NCBI RefSeq assembly: GCF_000429405.1
Contig: NZ_AUBU01000001.1
Location: 62,001-126,000, forward strand
Reading direction: 5' to 3'
Length of the DNA stretch: 64,000 bases
From: Algoriphagus marincola DSM 16067
GTDB taxonomy: Bacteria > Bacteroidota > Bacteroidia > Cytophagales > Cyclobacteriaceae
Part shown: positions 7,206 to 15,525 of the stretch, in pieces
Position numbering within the stretch: the first letter of the stretch is position 1
How the letters are laid out: the number at the start of each line of letters is the position of its first letter
Notes under the pieces: generated by a model
Told to the model about the DNA's origin: nothing
Databases searched by the model: none
What the model saw: the letters and a program-made list of their open reading frames with translations, nothing else
Position numbers and translations under genes: made by a program

Positions 7206-7775
7206 ATGGAGCACGAAGTTATTGTCCAAATCAGTGAAAAGATCAAGCGAATTCGCAAAGAAAAAAATCTGACTTTACAGGATGTAGCTGATCGGGCAGG
7301 GGTCACCAAGGGGCTTATTTCACAAATCGAAAATGGGCGCACCATTCCATCTCTTTTGGTTTTAATTCAAATCATTAAAGCTATTGAAGTGGATTTGGAT
7401 GAGTTTTTCAATGAGCTAAGCCTGAATGGAAGGGAAGCACCTATTGTAGTCCATAGAAGAGCTGAATACGAGCGATTTGAAAAGGAACCGGCCAGTGGGT
7501 ATGAATACTTCAGGATTTTTACCAAAAAAGTAAAAGAAAGTACCATTGATATTGTGCTTCTGGAGATACAGCCTGGTTCGGAAAGAGACTTTGTTCAAAC
7601 AGATGCTTTTGAATACAAATACATTATTTCCGGAGAAGTGGTTTATCATTTTCGCGATCAATCGATTAAACTCGAAGCGGGTGATTCTATGTTATTCGAC
7701 GGGAGATTGGAGCATAATCCCGTGAATTTGGGAAATTCAACCTGTCAAATGCTAGTGGTATATTTCTTCGAATAA
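7206..7775 (+). CDS. XRE-family regulator with C-terminal cupin domain
   Basis: This 189-residue protein has an N-terminal helix-turn-helix (about residues 10-65; LTLQDVADRAGVTKGLISQIENG is the HTH core) and a C-terminal cupin barrel (about 105-187; GSERD, YIISGEVVYHF, LEAGDSMLFDG and a terminal LVVYFFE). Such proteins sense a small ligand in the cupin and repress or activate a neighbouring operon. It follows the FAD oxidoreductase by 66 nt on the same strand and is the best candidate regulator for the phosphonate genes. The ligand and operator are unknown; the inverted repeat at 3885-3911 is one candidate site. Confidence 0.85.
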   Translation: MEHEVIVQISEKIKRIRKEKNLTLQDVADRAGVTKGLISQIENGRTIPSLLVLIQIIKAIEVDLDEFFNELSLNGREAPIVVHRRAEYERFEKEPASGYEYFRIFTKKVKESTIDIVLLEIQPGSERDFVQTDAFEYKYIISGEVVYHFRDQSIKLEAGDSMLFDGRLEHNPVNLGNSTCQMLVVYFFE

Positions 7776-7784
7776 TCATCAGAA

Positions 7785-8411
7785 ATGGTATTGAATGTGA
7801 TTCGCATTATTTGGTTGGTTGGCATATCCCTCGTAGCTCTAAGCTCTTCTTTTGCCCAAACCGGTTACAAGGATGAATTGGGTCGGGAGATCAGTCGTGA
7901 GTATTTTGAAAAGCAGATTCTAGAGCAGGCTTACTTTGGTATTCCAGATGGTGAAGGAGGTAAAATGCTCGTTCACCGCATGCCGGTTGGTCTATTGGAT
8001 AATCCTGAAATATTTTTTCAGGAGACCGGAAATGAACAGGCCTTTCGGGAAGGTAAAATGCTCTTGGTGATTTTTTATCCAGGAAAGGATGGGTGTAATT
8101 CCTCTGGTCAGGGAAATAATGCCGACTCTTTCCAAAAGGAAAACAAAACGCTTTTGAAATGGGCTGAGAAGCATCTGGCAACTGAGCCAGTTTACCTTTA
8201 TGCAAATCCAAGTGGCTTAGAAAAATATCAGGGTAAAATTTCCTACAAGCCGGATCCAGATAGCCTATTCCAAAAGCAGTTTTTCAAGTACCCATATCCT
8301 TGTGGGAGTTTTGTGGTGATTCATCCGAATGGTGCTTTTCGTGGGATTTTGGGAGGATATCCCTTGTCCCAGGTGGAAGTGGCTATGAAGAAATTGAGGA
8401 AGGGGGAATAG
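7785..8411 (+). CDS. Secreted protein of unknown function, possibly thioredoxin-fold
   Basis: 208 residues with a signal peptide (about 1-25, ending SSFAQ). The middle resembles a thioredoxin-like core (KMLLVIFYPGKDGCNSSG, then an alpha/beta pattern and a C-terminal SFVVIHPNGAFRGILGG strand-turn), but there is no CxxC; single Cys residues occur in DGCNSS and YPCGS. I do not recognise the family. It starts 9 nt after the XRE-cupin stop, so it may be transcribed with it. Confidence 0.6.
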   Translation: MVLNVIRIIWLVGISLVALSSSFAQTGYKDELGREISREYFEKQILEQAYFGIPDGEGGKMLVHRMPVGLLDNPEIFFQETGNEQAFREGKMLLVIFYPGKDGCNSSGQGNNADSFQKENKTLLKWAEKHLATEPVYLYANPSGLEKYQGKISYKPDPDSLFQKQFFKYPYPCGSFVVIHPNGAFRGILGGYPLSQVEVAMKKLRKGE

Positions 8412-8441
8412 CTTTTAGCATTTTTTTCCTAGATTAATTCT

Positions 8442-8948
8442 ATGGAATCTCAAAATAAATGGACGAGCTTTAGTAAGCGGATTCATATCCAAGCGACTAT
8501 GGATCAAGTTTACAGGGCCTGGGCTTGCTCCTCTGGTATCGAAAGCTGGTTTTTGGAGCAAGCAACTTATTGGGATTCATCCAAACAAAAAAGGAAGGGC
8601 GAAGAACTGGTTCAACGCGGGGATTCTTTCAATTGGAAATGGCACAATTGGGACTTTGAGGAGAAGGGTGAAATTTTGGAGGCGAATGGAAAAGACAGAA
8701 TTTCTTTTACCTTCGGAGCAGGTGGCAATGTCCATATTCATCTCAAGGAAAGTCAATGGGGAGTCGAGGTGGAATTGACTCAGGATCACATACCTACTGA
8801 TGAGGAAAGTAAACTCAATATTTTTGTAGGCTGCTCTACAGGCTGGACTTTTTGGTTGACCAATTTAAAAGCATGGCTTGAATATGGAATCACTCTTCAT
8901 ATTAAAGGTTTACCACAATCGGAAACTCAAAACCTCGTAAATTCTTGA
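8442..8948 (+). CDS. SRPBCC / AHSA1-like ligand-binding domain protein
   Basis: A 168-residue single-domain protein. It opens with the strand typical of activator-of-Hsp90-like SRPBCC proteins (RIHIQATMDQVYRAWACSSGIESWF) and closes with a Trp-rich segment and an amphipathic helix (GWTFWLTNLKAWLEYG). These proteins have a deep hydrophobic cavity and bind lipids or hydrophobic metabolites; no specific substrate can be read here. The gene ends 1 nt from the convergent HAD gene and is separated from the preceding secreted protein by 30 nt. Confidence 0.75.
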   Translation: MESQNKWTSFSKRIHIQATMDQVYRAWACSSGIESWFLEQATYWDSSKQKRKGEELVQRGDSFNWKWHNWDFEEKGEILEANGKDRISFTFGAGGNVHIHLKESQWGVEVELTQDHIPTDEESKLNIFVGCSTGWTFWLTNLKAWLEYGITLHIKGLPQSETQNLVNS

Positions 8949-8949
8949 G

Positions 8950-9642
8950 TTAAATCCCCCGAATCACCTCTGCTGCTAAACTTATGTTTTCCACCGTATG
9001 GAATCGCTCGTGGACGATTTCATGGTCCACTTGTTCATGAATCCAGGTCACATGAAAGGGAATATGAATAGCGTAAGCCCCTAATTCCAGAACAGGCAGG
9101 ATATCTGATTTCAGGCTGTTTCCAAGCATTAAAAAGTCCTCTGGAGCGACATCCAAATGCCCAATCAATTTGGCGAAATCTTCCACCCGTTTTTCGCTCA
9201 TGATCTCGATGTGGTGGAAATGTTTTTCCAAGCCAGACTTTTGGAGCTTTCGCTCCTGATCGACCAAATCGCCTTTGGTGGCTAGTACGATTCGATAGTC
9301 ACCATTTAGAGAAGTGAGTACCTCTTCTACTCCTGGTAGGAGTTCCACGGGCTTTTGAAGCATTTCTTGGCCTATGGAAAGGATTTTTTCTACCAATGAA
9401 ACGGGGACTTTTTGGTCTGAAACACGCATGGCTGTTTCGATCATCGAAAGCATGAAGCCTTTGATTCCATAGCCATAAAGAGCCAAATTTTGAATTTCTG
9501 TTCGATACAGCTCTTTCAGAATGGCATGTGCCGGCATAAAGTCTTCCAGAAGCGAACAGAATTTCTCCTCAGCTTCCCGAAAAAAGGGTTCATTTACCCA
9601 AAGTGTATCATCCGCGTCGAAGGCAATTACTTTGATCGGCAT
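8950..9642 (-). CDS. HAD-family hydrolase
   Basis: 230 residues with HAD motif I at the N-terminus (AFDADDTLW: nucleophile Asp and +2 Asp, so a classic phosphatase type, unlike the PhnX-like protein at 3972), an alpha-helical cap, motif II (LATKG), motif III Lys region (SEKRVEDFAKLI) and motif IV (LGNSLKSD). Probably a cytoplasmic phosphatase of a small sugar or nucleotide. It is the last gene of the minus-strand L-fucose run, 1 nt downstream of the esterase, but its link to fucose is not clear. Confidence 0.8.
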   Translation of the reverse strand: MPIKVIAFDADDTLWVNEPFFREAEEKFCSLLEDFMPAHAILKELYRTEIQNLALYGYGIKGFMLSMIETAMRVSDQKVPVSLVEKILSIGQEMLQKPVELLPGVEEVLTSLNGDYRIVLATKGDLVDQERKLQKSGLEKHFHHIEIMSEKRVEDFAKLIGHLDVAPEDFLMLGNSLKSDILPVLELGAYAIHIPFHVTWIHEQVDHEIVHERFHTVENISLAAEVIRGI

Positions 9643-9643
9643 T

Positions 9644-10558
9644 TCATTTCAAATTATTGATCCAGTCTAAAAGAACTTCCCGCCAGTTTGCTACTGCGCC
9701 TCTTCCCATACCAAAAGCAAATCCATGACCGCCCTTTGGATAGATATGCAAGGAGGCTTCTACACCAGCAGCGTGGAGCGCTTGGTAGTAGAGGGTGCTG
9801 TTTTCTAAAGGGACTGCTTGATCATCCTGTGCGTGGATTAAAAAGGTAGGCGGGGTGTTTTCGTCAACATTCAACTCATTTGAAAAACGCGTGACAAGAT
9901 CAGGATCAGGATTTTTTCCCAAAAGGTTCCTTTTGGATCCGCCATGAGTAAATCGATCATTGAAAGTGATGACCGGGTATACCAATATGGAAAAGTCAGG
10001 TCTGGCGGATAATTGATCGATTTCATCCATTTCTCTGTCGATTGAATGATCAAATTGAGTGCTTAATGTGGAGGCCAAGTGACCTCCCGCCGAGAAACCC
10101 ATGATCCCGATTTGATTCGGATCTATGTTCCATTCTTCAGCCTGGTGTCTAACTAGTCTCAAAGCCCGCTGTGCGTCTAGCAGCGGTACTTCTTTGGGAT
10201 TGGTCAAGGACTTAGAGATGGGAAGTCTATACTTGACGACTATTCCGGCAATTCCCTGAGAGTTGAGCCATTTGGCGAAATCTGTACCTTCCCAATCATA
10301 AGCAAGAATCCCATAGCCTCCTCCAGGAAAGATCAAAACAGCTTTCCCAGTGGCAATTTGTTTATTGGGAAGATATACTTCAATGGTTGGAATTTGAACA
10401 TTGGAAATCCTAAGAATCCCTTCCTGAATCGCCTCTTCTTTGAGATCCATTTCTTTTTGTAGAGGAGGAGTGTTCTCCCACAAGGGGATGATATGGTTTT
10501 GTGCCAAAGAAATATTACCAAAAACCAGGAGTGTTAGGAGTATTCCAATTCGTTTCAT
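9644..10558 (-). CDS. Secreted alpha/beta-hydrolase esterase (BD-FAE / acetylxylan-esterase-like)
   Basis: 304 residues with a signal peptide (about 1-19, ending SLAQ). The oxyanion-hole segment LIFPGGGYG, the nucleophile elbow GFSAGGH (G-x-S-x-G-G), the Asp in AQDDQAVP and the His in KGGHGFAFG form a full catalytic set. This arrangement is typical of carbohydrate de-acylating esterases. In a fucose operon it may remove acetyl groups from fucose-containing glycans or fucoidan oligosaccharides in the periplasm (inference). Confidence 0.85.
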   Translation of the reverse strand: MKRIGILLTLLVFGNISLAQNHIIPLWENTPPLQKEMDLKEEAIQEGILRISNVQIPTIEVYLPNKQIATGKAVLIFPGGGYGILAYDWEGTDFAKWLNSQGIAGIVVKYRLPISKSLTNPKEVPLLDAQRALRLVRHQAEEWNIDPNQIGIMGFSAGGHLASTLSTQFDHSIDREMDEIDQLSARPDFSILVYPVITFNDRFTHGGSKRNLLGKNPDPDLVTRFSNELNVDENTPPTFLIHAQDDQAVPLENSTLYYQALHAAGVEASLHIYPKGGHGFAFGMGRGAVANWREVLLDWINNLK

Positions 10559-10569
10559 AGGAAGATTAT

Positions 10570-10914
10570 TTATTTATCTACTGCTCTAAAATCAAAAACT
10601 TTTTTCATCAAAGCCCATCGCCAGTTGGGAGGTGTTCCGGGAAGGTTGCTTTGGTATTGTCCGACAAAAGCTTCCCATTCCTGCACCTTTGGATTGGCAT
10701 TATCCAGCGCTGCTTTTTTTTCGAAAGTGAATTCATCATCGGTCTTCATGATCATGGTCAGACGATTTTTCCATCGATAAATGGACATCTCTAGGATTCC
10801 TGCTTGTCGAATGCTTTCTAAAATAGGTTCAACTACAGCTTGATGGCATGCATCGTATGCTTCAATTGCCTCAGGCTCATCCTTCAGGTCGCAGATCAAA
10901 ACGAATGTTTGCAT
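10570..10914 (-). CDS. L-rhamnose/L-fucose mutarotase family protein
   Basis: 114 residues, the usual size of the PF05336 mutarotase family. The conserved His in YDACHQAVVEPI, the YRWKNRL strand and the NPKVQEWEAFVGQYQ helix fit this fold. It would interconvert the alpha and beta anomers of L-fucose before oxidation by a fucose dehydrogenase. It lies 3 nt downstream of the fucP-like permease, which supports L-fucose over L-rhamnose as the sugar. Confidence 0.88.
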   Translation of the reverse strand: MQTFVLICDLKDEPEAIEAYDACHQAVVEPILESIRQAGILEMSIYRWKNRLTMIMKTDDEFTFEKKAALDNANPKVQEWEAFVGQYQSNLPGTPPNWRWALMKKVFDFRAVDK

Positions 10915-10917
10915 GGT

Positions 10918-12231
10918 TTAAGTTTTGGAAATAGAGTTCACACGGACTGCAAAAAACCAAACCATTAAAAAGCACATAAATGGAAGAATGAATGAAAAAT
11001 TGACTTCGGATACACCCAGAATCTTGATGTCAGAATAGCCACTACCACCCAAGTCCAAAATCATACCTTGCAAAGTCGGCATGATCGCACCTCCTACGAT
11101 GGCCATGACCAGAAATGCTGCTGCGAATTTGGAGTCCTCTCCCAAACCTTCCAGAGCAATGCCATAGATAGTAGGAAACATCAAAGACATGGCAAAACTG
11201 ATGGCGACCAGGCTATAAAGCCCGAGCATGTCAGGAAGGAAAATCGCTCCGAGTGTAAATAGCATAGCCATCAGGGCGAAAACGCTCAGTAGCTTTGAAC
11301 TTGAAATGTACCTGAGCAATACTGTGCATACCCAGCGACCCAAAAGAAAGACGATCAAAGCTGCATATCCGAAATTGACGGCAGAGGCATTATCTATTCC
11401 CAAGGCCTCTGCATATTGATAGATGTAGGTCCAGACCATGATTTGTGCACCGACGTAGAACATTTGGGCTAGGGTGCCTTCTACGAAATTCCGTTTTGAA
11501 AAAAGTCTTCTCATGGTAGGCCAAAAGTCAATTCTACCCTTATTATCCTTGTTTTCTGGCATTTTCACCAAGGCAATCAGAATCAAAATCCCCAAAACCA
11601 CCAAGCCCAGCATGACATAAGGGTTGCGAATGACCATCAGATCATTGGTTCGGATCACAGCCTTTGCTGACTCTTCGAGGGTACTGTAAATGATCATTCC
11701 ATCCGCATCCGTTTCATTAGATTGAAGGGAGTTGAGTATGAATTGCTTTGCTACGAAAAGCCCTGCTAAAGCTCCCATGGGGTTGAAAGCTTGGGCTAGG
11801 TTTAGTCGTTGGGTTGCAGTTTGCTCCGGACCCATGGAAAGGATATAGGGATTGGCCGTAGTCTCTAAAAAAGCCAGCCCAAAAGTCAGGATATAGAGAG
11901 AGGCCAAAAAGAAGCCATAACTTTCCCAGGAAGCTGCGGGATAAAACAGTAGCGCTCCAAAGGCATACAAGCCGAGACCCAAAAGGACTCCGGTCTTATA
12001 GGAATATTTTTTGATGAAAAAGGCTGCAGGAAGAGCCATGGTGAAGTAGCCCCCATAAAAAGCCAATTGCACCCAAGAAGCTTGGACATTATTGAGCTCC
12101 AATACTCGTTTGAAAGCTGCAACCATCGGGTTTGTGATATCATTGGCAAATCCCCACAATGCAAAAAGCGAGGTGATGAGCACAAAAGGGAGAAGTAGGC
12201 TTTTGGGTACTATGGGTGGTTTTTCGCTCAT
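10918..12231 (-). CDS. fucP: L-fucose/sugar:H+ symporter, FucP family
   Basis: 437 residues with about twelve membrane spans and the FucP-family N-terminus (FALWGFANDITNPMVAAFK; the Asn-Asp-x-x-Asn-Pro block is diagnostic) plus the LETTANPYILSMGP segment. It imports L-fucose or a similar sugar with protons across the inner membrane. Its start overlaps the stop of the upstream SDR gene by 4 nt. Neighbours encode the enzymes of L-fucose oxidation, so fucose is the likely substrate. Confidence 0.88.
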   Translation of the reverse strand: MSEKPPIVPKSLLLPFVLITSLFALWGFANDITNPMVAAFKRVLELNNVQASWVQLAFYGGYFTMALPAAFFIKKYSYKTGVLLGLGLYAFGALLFYPAASWESYGFFLASLYILTFGLAFLETTANPYILSMGPEQTATQRLNLAQAFNPMGALAGLFVAKQFILNSLQSNETDADGMIIYSTLEESAKAVIRTNDLMVIRNPYVMLGLVVLGILILIALVKMPENKDNKGRIDFWPTMRRLFSKRNFVEGTLAQMFYVGAQIMVWTYIYQYAEALGIDNASAVNFGYAALIVFLLGRWVCTVLLRYISSSKLLSVFALMAMLFTLGAIFLPDMLGLYSLVAISFAMSLMFPTIYGIALEGLGEDSKFAAAFLVMAIVGGAIMPTLQGMILDLGGSGYSDIKILGVSEVNFSFILPFMCFLMVWFFAVRVNSISKT

Positions 12232-12995
12232 AAGGCTCGGTCAAGATGTGTGTATCCGCCATCTACATAGATATGCTGACCAGTCGTATGAGCGGACTTT
12301 TCTGAGATTAGAAAGAGAACAGTCGAAGCAATCTCCTCAGGAGTTGTCATACGCTTTCCCAATGGAATTCGATTGCTGATTTCCTGGAGCTTACTATCTG
12401 GATCGGGGAAAGAGCTAAGCCATTTTTCGTACAAAGGCGTCATCACTTCGGCAGGAATGACGGCGTTGACTCGGATTTGATAGGGTAGGAGCTCGACGGC
12501 CCATTCCCGGGTGAGAGCAAGTTGCGCTCCTTTTGCAGCCACATATCCAGAAGTCCCACCCTGGCCAGTAATGGCAGTTTTTGAGGAAATGTTGACGATG
12601 CTACCTTTGGACTTTTTTAGAAAAGGAACTGAAAAATGAACCAGATCATAGTAATGCTGAAGGTTTTTTGAAACTGACTTGGCAAAGGCCTCCGGGCTTC
12701 CATTTTCAAGGCCCACGCCGTCATTGGCTCCAGCATTATTTACGATTCCATGTATGCTCCCAAATTTTTCGATGGTCAATTCGACGGCCTTTTTTGCATC
12801 TTCGGGTTGCTCCAGTCGAATTGGAATGTGGAGTCCTTTTCCATTCGCAAGCATAAGAATTTCTTCCCCTTCAGATGAAGGGTCAATTATGACAGGAATT
12901 CCTCCTTCTTCGATTAGACCTTTTGAGATGGCGGCTCCGATTCCTTTGGCTCCGCCTGAAATGAGAATGACTTTATCTTTGAGCAGCAGATCCAT
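12228..12995 (-). CDS. SDR oxidoreductase, probable L-fucose dehydrogenase
   Basis: 255 residues from the ATG at 12995; an in-frame ATG at 13007 would add four residues and an 11-nt overlap with the lactonase gene. The M-D-L-L-L-K start fits family members better. Classic SDR features: ISGGAKGIGAA (TGxxxGxG nucleotide site), NNAGAN, active-site Ser in NISSKT and Tyr-x-x-x-Lys in GYVAAKG, and a C-terminal IYVDGGYTHLD. In context it most likely oxidises L-fucose to L-fuconolactone with NAD(P)+. Confidence 0.8.
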   Translation of the reverse strand: MDLLLKDKVILISGGAKGIGAAISKGLIEEGGIPVIIDPSSEGEEILMLANGKGLHIPIRLEQPEDAKKAVELTIEKFGSIHGIVNNAGANDGVGLENGSPEAFAKSVSKNLQHYYDLVHFSVPFLKKSKGSIVNISSKTAITGQGGTSGYVAAKGAQLALTREWAVELLPYQIRVNAVIPAEVMTPLYEKWLSSFPDPDSKLQEISNRIPLGKRMTTPEEIASTVLFLISEKSAHTTGQHIYVDGGYTHLDRAL

Positions 12996-12996
12996 C

Positions 12997-13827
12997 TTAT
13001 TTTTCAAGTTTGTAAAACTTCGCAGCTGTTTTGCCCATTATCCATGATTTTTCTTCAGGAGAAAGGCTGTCGGTGAAACTTTCCACAGCTTGGAGGATTT
13101 TCTCATAGCTTCCAGCTAACTGAGATACTGGCCAATCACTACCAAACATCAGGCGCTTTGGCCCGAATAATTCCAAAGCAATCTCGATGTAAGGCATAAG
13201 CGTTTCTTCTGACCAATTATTCCAATCTGCCTCAGTGGCAAGACCCGAAACCTTTGCATATACAAACTCCCGCTCGGCTATCGGTTGAAGGTTTTTCTTC
13301 CACTCTTTCCATTCCCCGTCTTTGATAAGAGGCTTAGCCAAATGATCTATTACCAAAGCATGCTCCTCACATTTTGTCACCAATTCTAAAACAGCTGACA
13401 AATGCCAAGGATATACCAAGATGTCGTAAGTGTATCCCTTCAATTTTAGGGATTTGAGTCCACGGAGGAAATTTTCCCGAAGCATGTATTGTGGAGGCTT
13501 GGCTTGAAGAATTTCACGAAAGCCCTTCAACTTCTTGTTGCCATGATATTGCTCAAGGACTTGGCTGAGTCTGCTCGAGCCAATATCTGTCCAGCCTACT
13601 ACACCTTTGATCCAGTTGTTTTGATCGGCTAGATCGAGCAGGTAATCGGTCTCTCTAAGACTTTCCTCGGCTTGCACGGCGACACAGCCATCAAACCCAA
13701 ACTCCTCCAAGTATGGCTGCAGATCTCCGGGCTTAAAATCCCTTCGAATGCTTTTCATACTATCGTCTATCCAATCTTGTCGGGCAGGATCATATTCCCA
13801 AAAGTGCTGATGAGCGTCGATTCTCAT
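12997..13827 (-). CDS. Amidohydrolase-2 family lactonase, probable L-fuconolactonase
   Basis: 276 residues. The N-terminus MRIDAHQHFWEYDP is the hallmark of the L-fucono-/L-rhamnono-lactonase branch of amidohydrolase family 2, with the first-strand His-x-His and a late metal-site Asp in MFGSDWPVS. It hydrolyses L-fucono-1,5-lactone to L-fuconate in the cytoplasm. The 4-nt overlap with the upstream FAH-family gene (ATGA) and the SDR directly downstream place it in the oxidative fucose pathway. Confidence 0.87.
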   Translation of the reverse strand: MRIDAHQHFWEYDPARQDWIDDSMKSIRRDFKPGDLQPYLEEFGFDGCVAVQAEESLRETDYLLDLADQNNWIKGVVGWTDIGSSRLSQVLEQYHGNKKLKGFREILQAKPPQYMLRENFLRGLKSLKLKGYTYDILVYPWHLSAVLELVTKCEEHALVIDHLAKPLIKDGEWKEWKKNLQPIAEREFVYAKVSGLATEADWNNWSEETLMPYIEIALELFGPKRLMFGSDWPVSQLAGSYEKILQAVESFTDSLSPEEKSWIMGKTAAKFYKLEK

Positions 13828-14687
13828 GCCTCCGGGTCATTCATGGCGACTTGTCGGGAGTTTCCAAGACCACCTATGCCCAATTCCACTACATCTCCAT
13901 GCTCCAAGTATCTGGGATTAGGTTTTAGCCCCATACCAACACCTGCTGGAGTACCTGTGGAAATCACATCCCCAGGAAGTAGGGTCATGTATTGACTTAG
14001 GTGAGCGATGATTGTCGGAATGTCAAAAATAAAATCAGAGGTATTGCTGTCCTGTACGATTTTTCCATTCAGCTTAAGCCAAAGTCTCAACTTGTGAGGA
14101 TCTGAAATTTCATCCTTTGTAACCATGTAGGGTCCAAGAGGTGCAAAATGGTCTGCGCTTTTTCCTTTGACCCACTGCCCTCCATGCCTAAGCTGAAAAT
14201 CACGCTCGCTTACATCATTGTGCGTGGCATAGCCCGCTACATAATCCATGGCATTTTCGATCGAGACATACTTGGCTCTTTTCCCTATAATGACCGCTAA
14301 TTCTACTTCCCAGTCAGTCTGGGTTGAGTTTTTTGGGATGAAAATGGGATCATAGGGGCCACAAAGGGAAGAGGTGGCTTTCATAAAAATGATGGGTACT
14401 TCGGGTACCGGCATTCCGGCTTCTTCGGCATGCATTCGATAGTTGAGACCTATGCAAATGATTTTGGATGGCCGAGCGATAGGTGAGCCAAGTCTTGCGT
14501 TTTTCGGGATTTCGGAAAGTTTATTTTGGTTTTCACGGAGCCAAAGCCGAAGCCGGTGCAAACCTTCATTTTCAAAAAAACTTTCATTCCAATCTTCTCC
14601 AAAGGAAGAGCAATCTAAATTTTTGCCGTCTGCTGTCTGTATTCCGGGTTTTTCTTGGCCGATTGGTCCAAATCGAAGCAATTTCAT
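13824..14687 (-). CDS. Fumarylacetoacetate-hydrolase family protein, probable 2,4-diketo-3-deoxy-L-fuconate hydrolase
   Basis: 287 residues: an N-terminal cap of about 70 residues (MKLLRFGPIGQEKPG) and the FAH barrel with IGLNYRMHAEEAG (His), PIIFMKATSSLCGP, a Glu/Asp metal site in DWEVELAVIIGK and GDVISTGTPAGVG. This branch cleaves 2,4-diketo-3-deoxy-L-fuconate to pyruvate and L-lactate at the end of the non-phosphorylative L-fucose pathway. The second SDR of the operon lies 34 nt upstream. Confidence 0.85.
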   Translation of the reverse strand: MKLLRFGPIGQEKPGIQTADGKNLDCSSFGEDWNESFFENEGLHRLRLWLRENQNKLSEIPKNARLGSPIARPSKIICIGLNYRMHAEEAGMPVPEVPIIFMKATSSLCGPYDPIFIPKNSTQTDWEVELAVIIGKRAKYVSIENAMDYVAGYATHNDVSERDFQLRHGGQWVKGKSADHFAPLGPYMVTKDEISDPHKLRLWLKLNGKIVQDSNTSDFIFDIPTIIAHLSQYMTLLPGDVISTGTPAGVGMGLKPNPRYLEHGDVVELGIGGLGNSRQVAMNDPEA

Positions 14688-14721
14688 ATTACTGAGTATT
14701 TTTGATTTTGGTTAAGCCAAG

Positions 14722-15480
14722 TTACATTTTTAGATTCAAGAAGCCACCGTCAATATTATAATTGGCACCAGTCACAAAGCCACCGGCGTCAGAGCTGATA
14801 AAGTAGGCTAATTCGGCGATTTCTTCAGGGCTGGCCATTCTCCCAATGGGTTGGGTAGCGGCAAGCTTATCAAACATTTCTTTTTCCTGGCCAGGGTAGT
14901 TTTTTTCTAAAAAGTCATCCACAAAAGGAGTGTGCACTCTTCCAGGAGATATACAGTTGCAACGGATTCCTTTATCCACATAATCTCTCGCTATGCTCAG
15001 GGTCATGGAAAGTGCTGCACCTTTTGTCATGCTGTAGGCAAAGCGGTCTGGTATCCCAATGGTTGCGGCTACGGAGCATAGATTTAGAATAGATCCACCA
15101 CCATCTTCGAGCAGCTTTGGAAGGGCTGCTTTGGTACAGACAAACATCCCTTTTACGTTGATTTGAAATAATCTTTCAAAGTCTTCCATGGATGTATTCT
15201 CCACCTTACCAATATGGGAAACTCCCGCATTGTTGATCAAAACGTCTAGCTTTCCAATGTGGCGCTTGACATGGTGACTGACGGCATCAAAATCCGTCAC
15301 ATCTGCATGCCAAAAATTAACCTGATGACCACGTTCCATTTCCTCATGCATCACGCGTTCGCCTTCGGGGATATTATTATCGATGAAATAGACGATGCTT
15401 CCCGATTCAGCAAATTTACGAACCATAGCTAAGCCAATTCCGCTTGCTCCTCCGGTGATGAGGATATGTTTGTCTTTCAT
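14722..15480 (-). CDS. SDR oxidoreductase, probable 2-keto-3-deoxy-L-fuconate dehydrogenase
   Basis: 252 residues with ITGGASGIGLA (nucleotide site), NNAGVSH, Ser in LNLCSVAA, Tyr-x-x-x-Lys in YSMTKGA and a C-terminal YNIDGGFLNL. It is the first gene of the fucose run; transcription may start in the 45-nt gap behind the receiver-PAS gene or read through from it, and I see no clear TAnnTTTG box in that gap. With the other genes present, oxidation of 2-keto-3-deoxy-L-fuconate to the 2,4-diketo compound is the best fit, although the two SDRs could have swapped roles. Confidence 0.8.
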   Translation of the reverse strand: MKDKHILITGGASGIGLAMVRKFAESGSIVYFIDNNIPEGERVMHEEMERGHQVNFWHADVTDFDAVSHHVKRHIGKLDVLINNAGVSHIGKVENTSMEDFERLFQINVKGMFVCTKAALPKLLEDGGGSILNLCSVAATIGIPDRFAYSMTKGAALSMTLSIARDYVDKGIRCNCISPGRVHTPFVDDFLEKNYPGQEKEMFDKLAATQPIGRMASPEEIAELAYFISSDAGGFVTGANYNIDGGFLNLKM

Positions 15481-15525
15481 TATTATGGGTTTTAGGTCTT
15501 TTGATTTGCGACTTAACGAGAGTTA

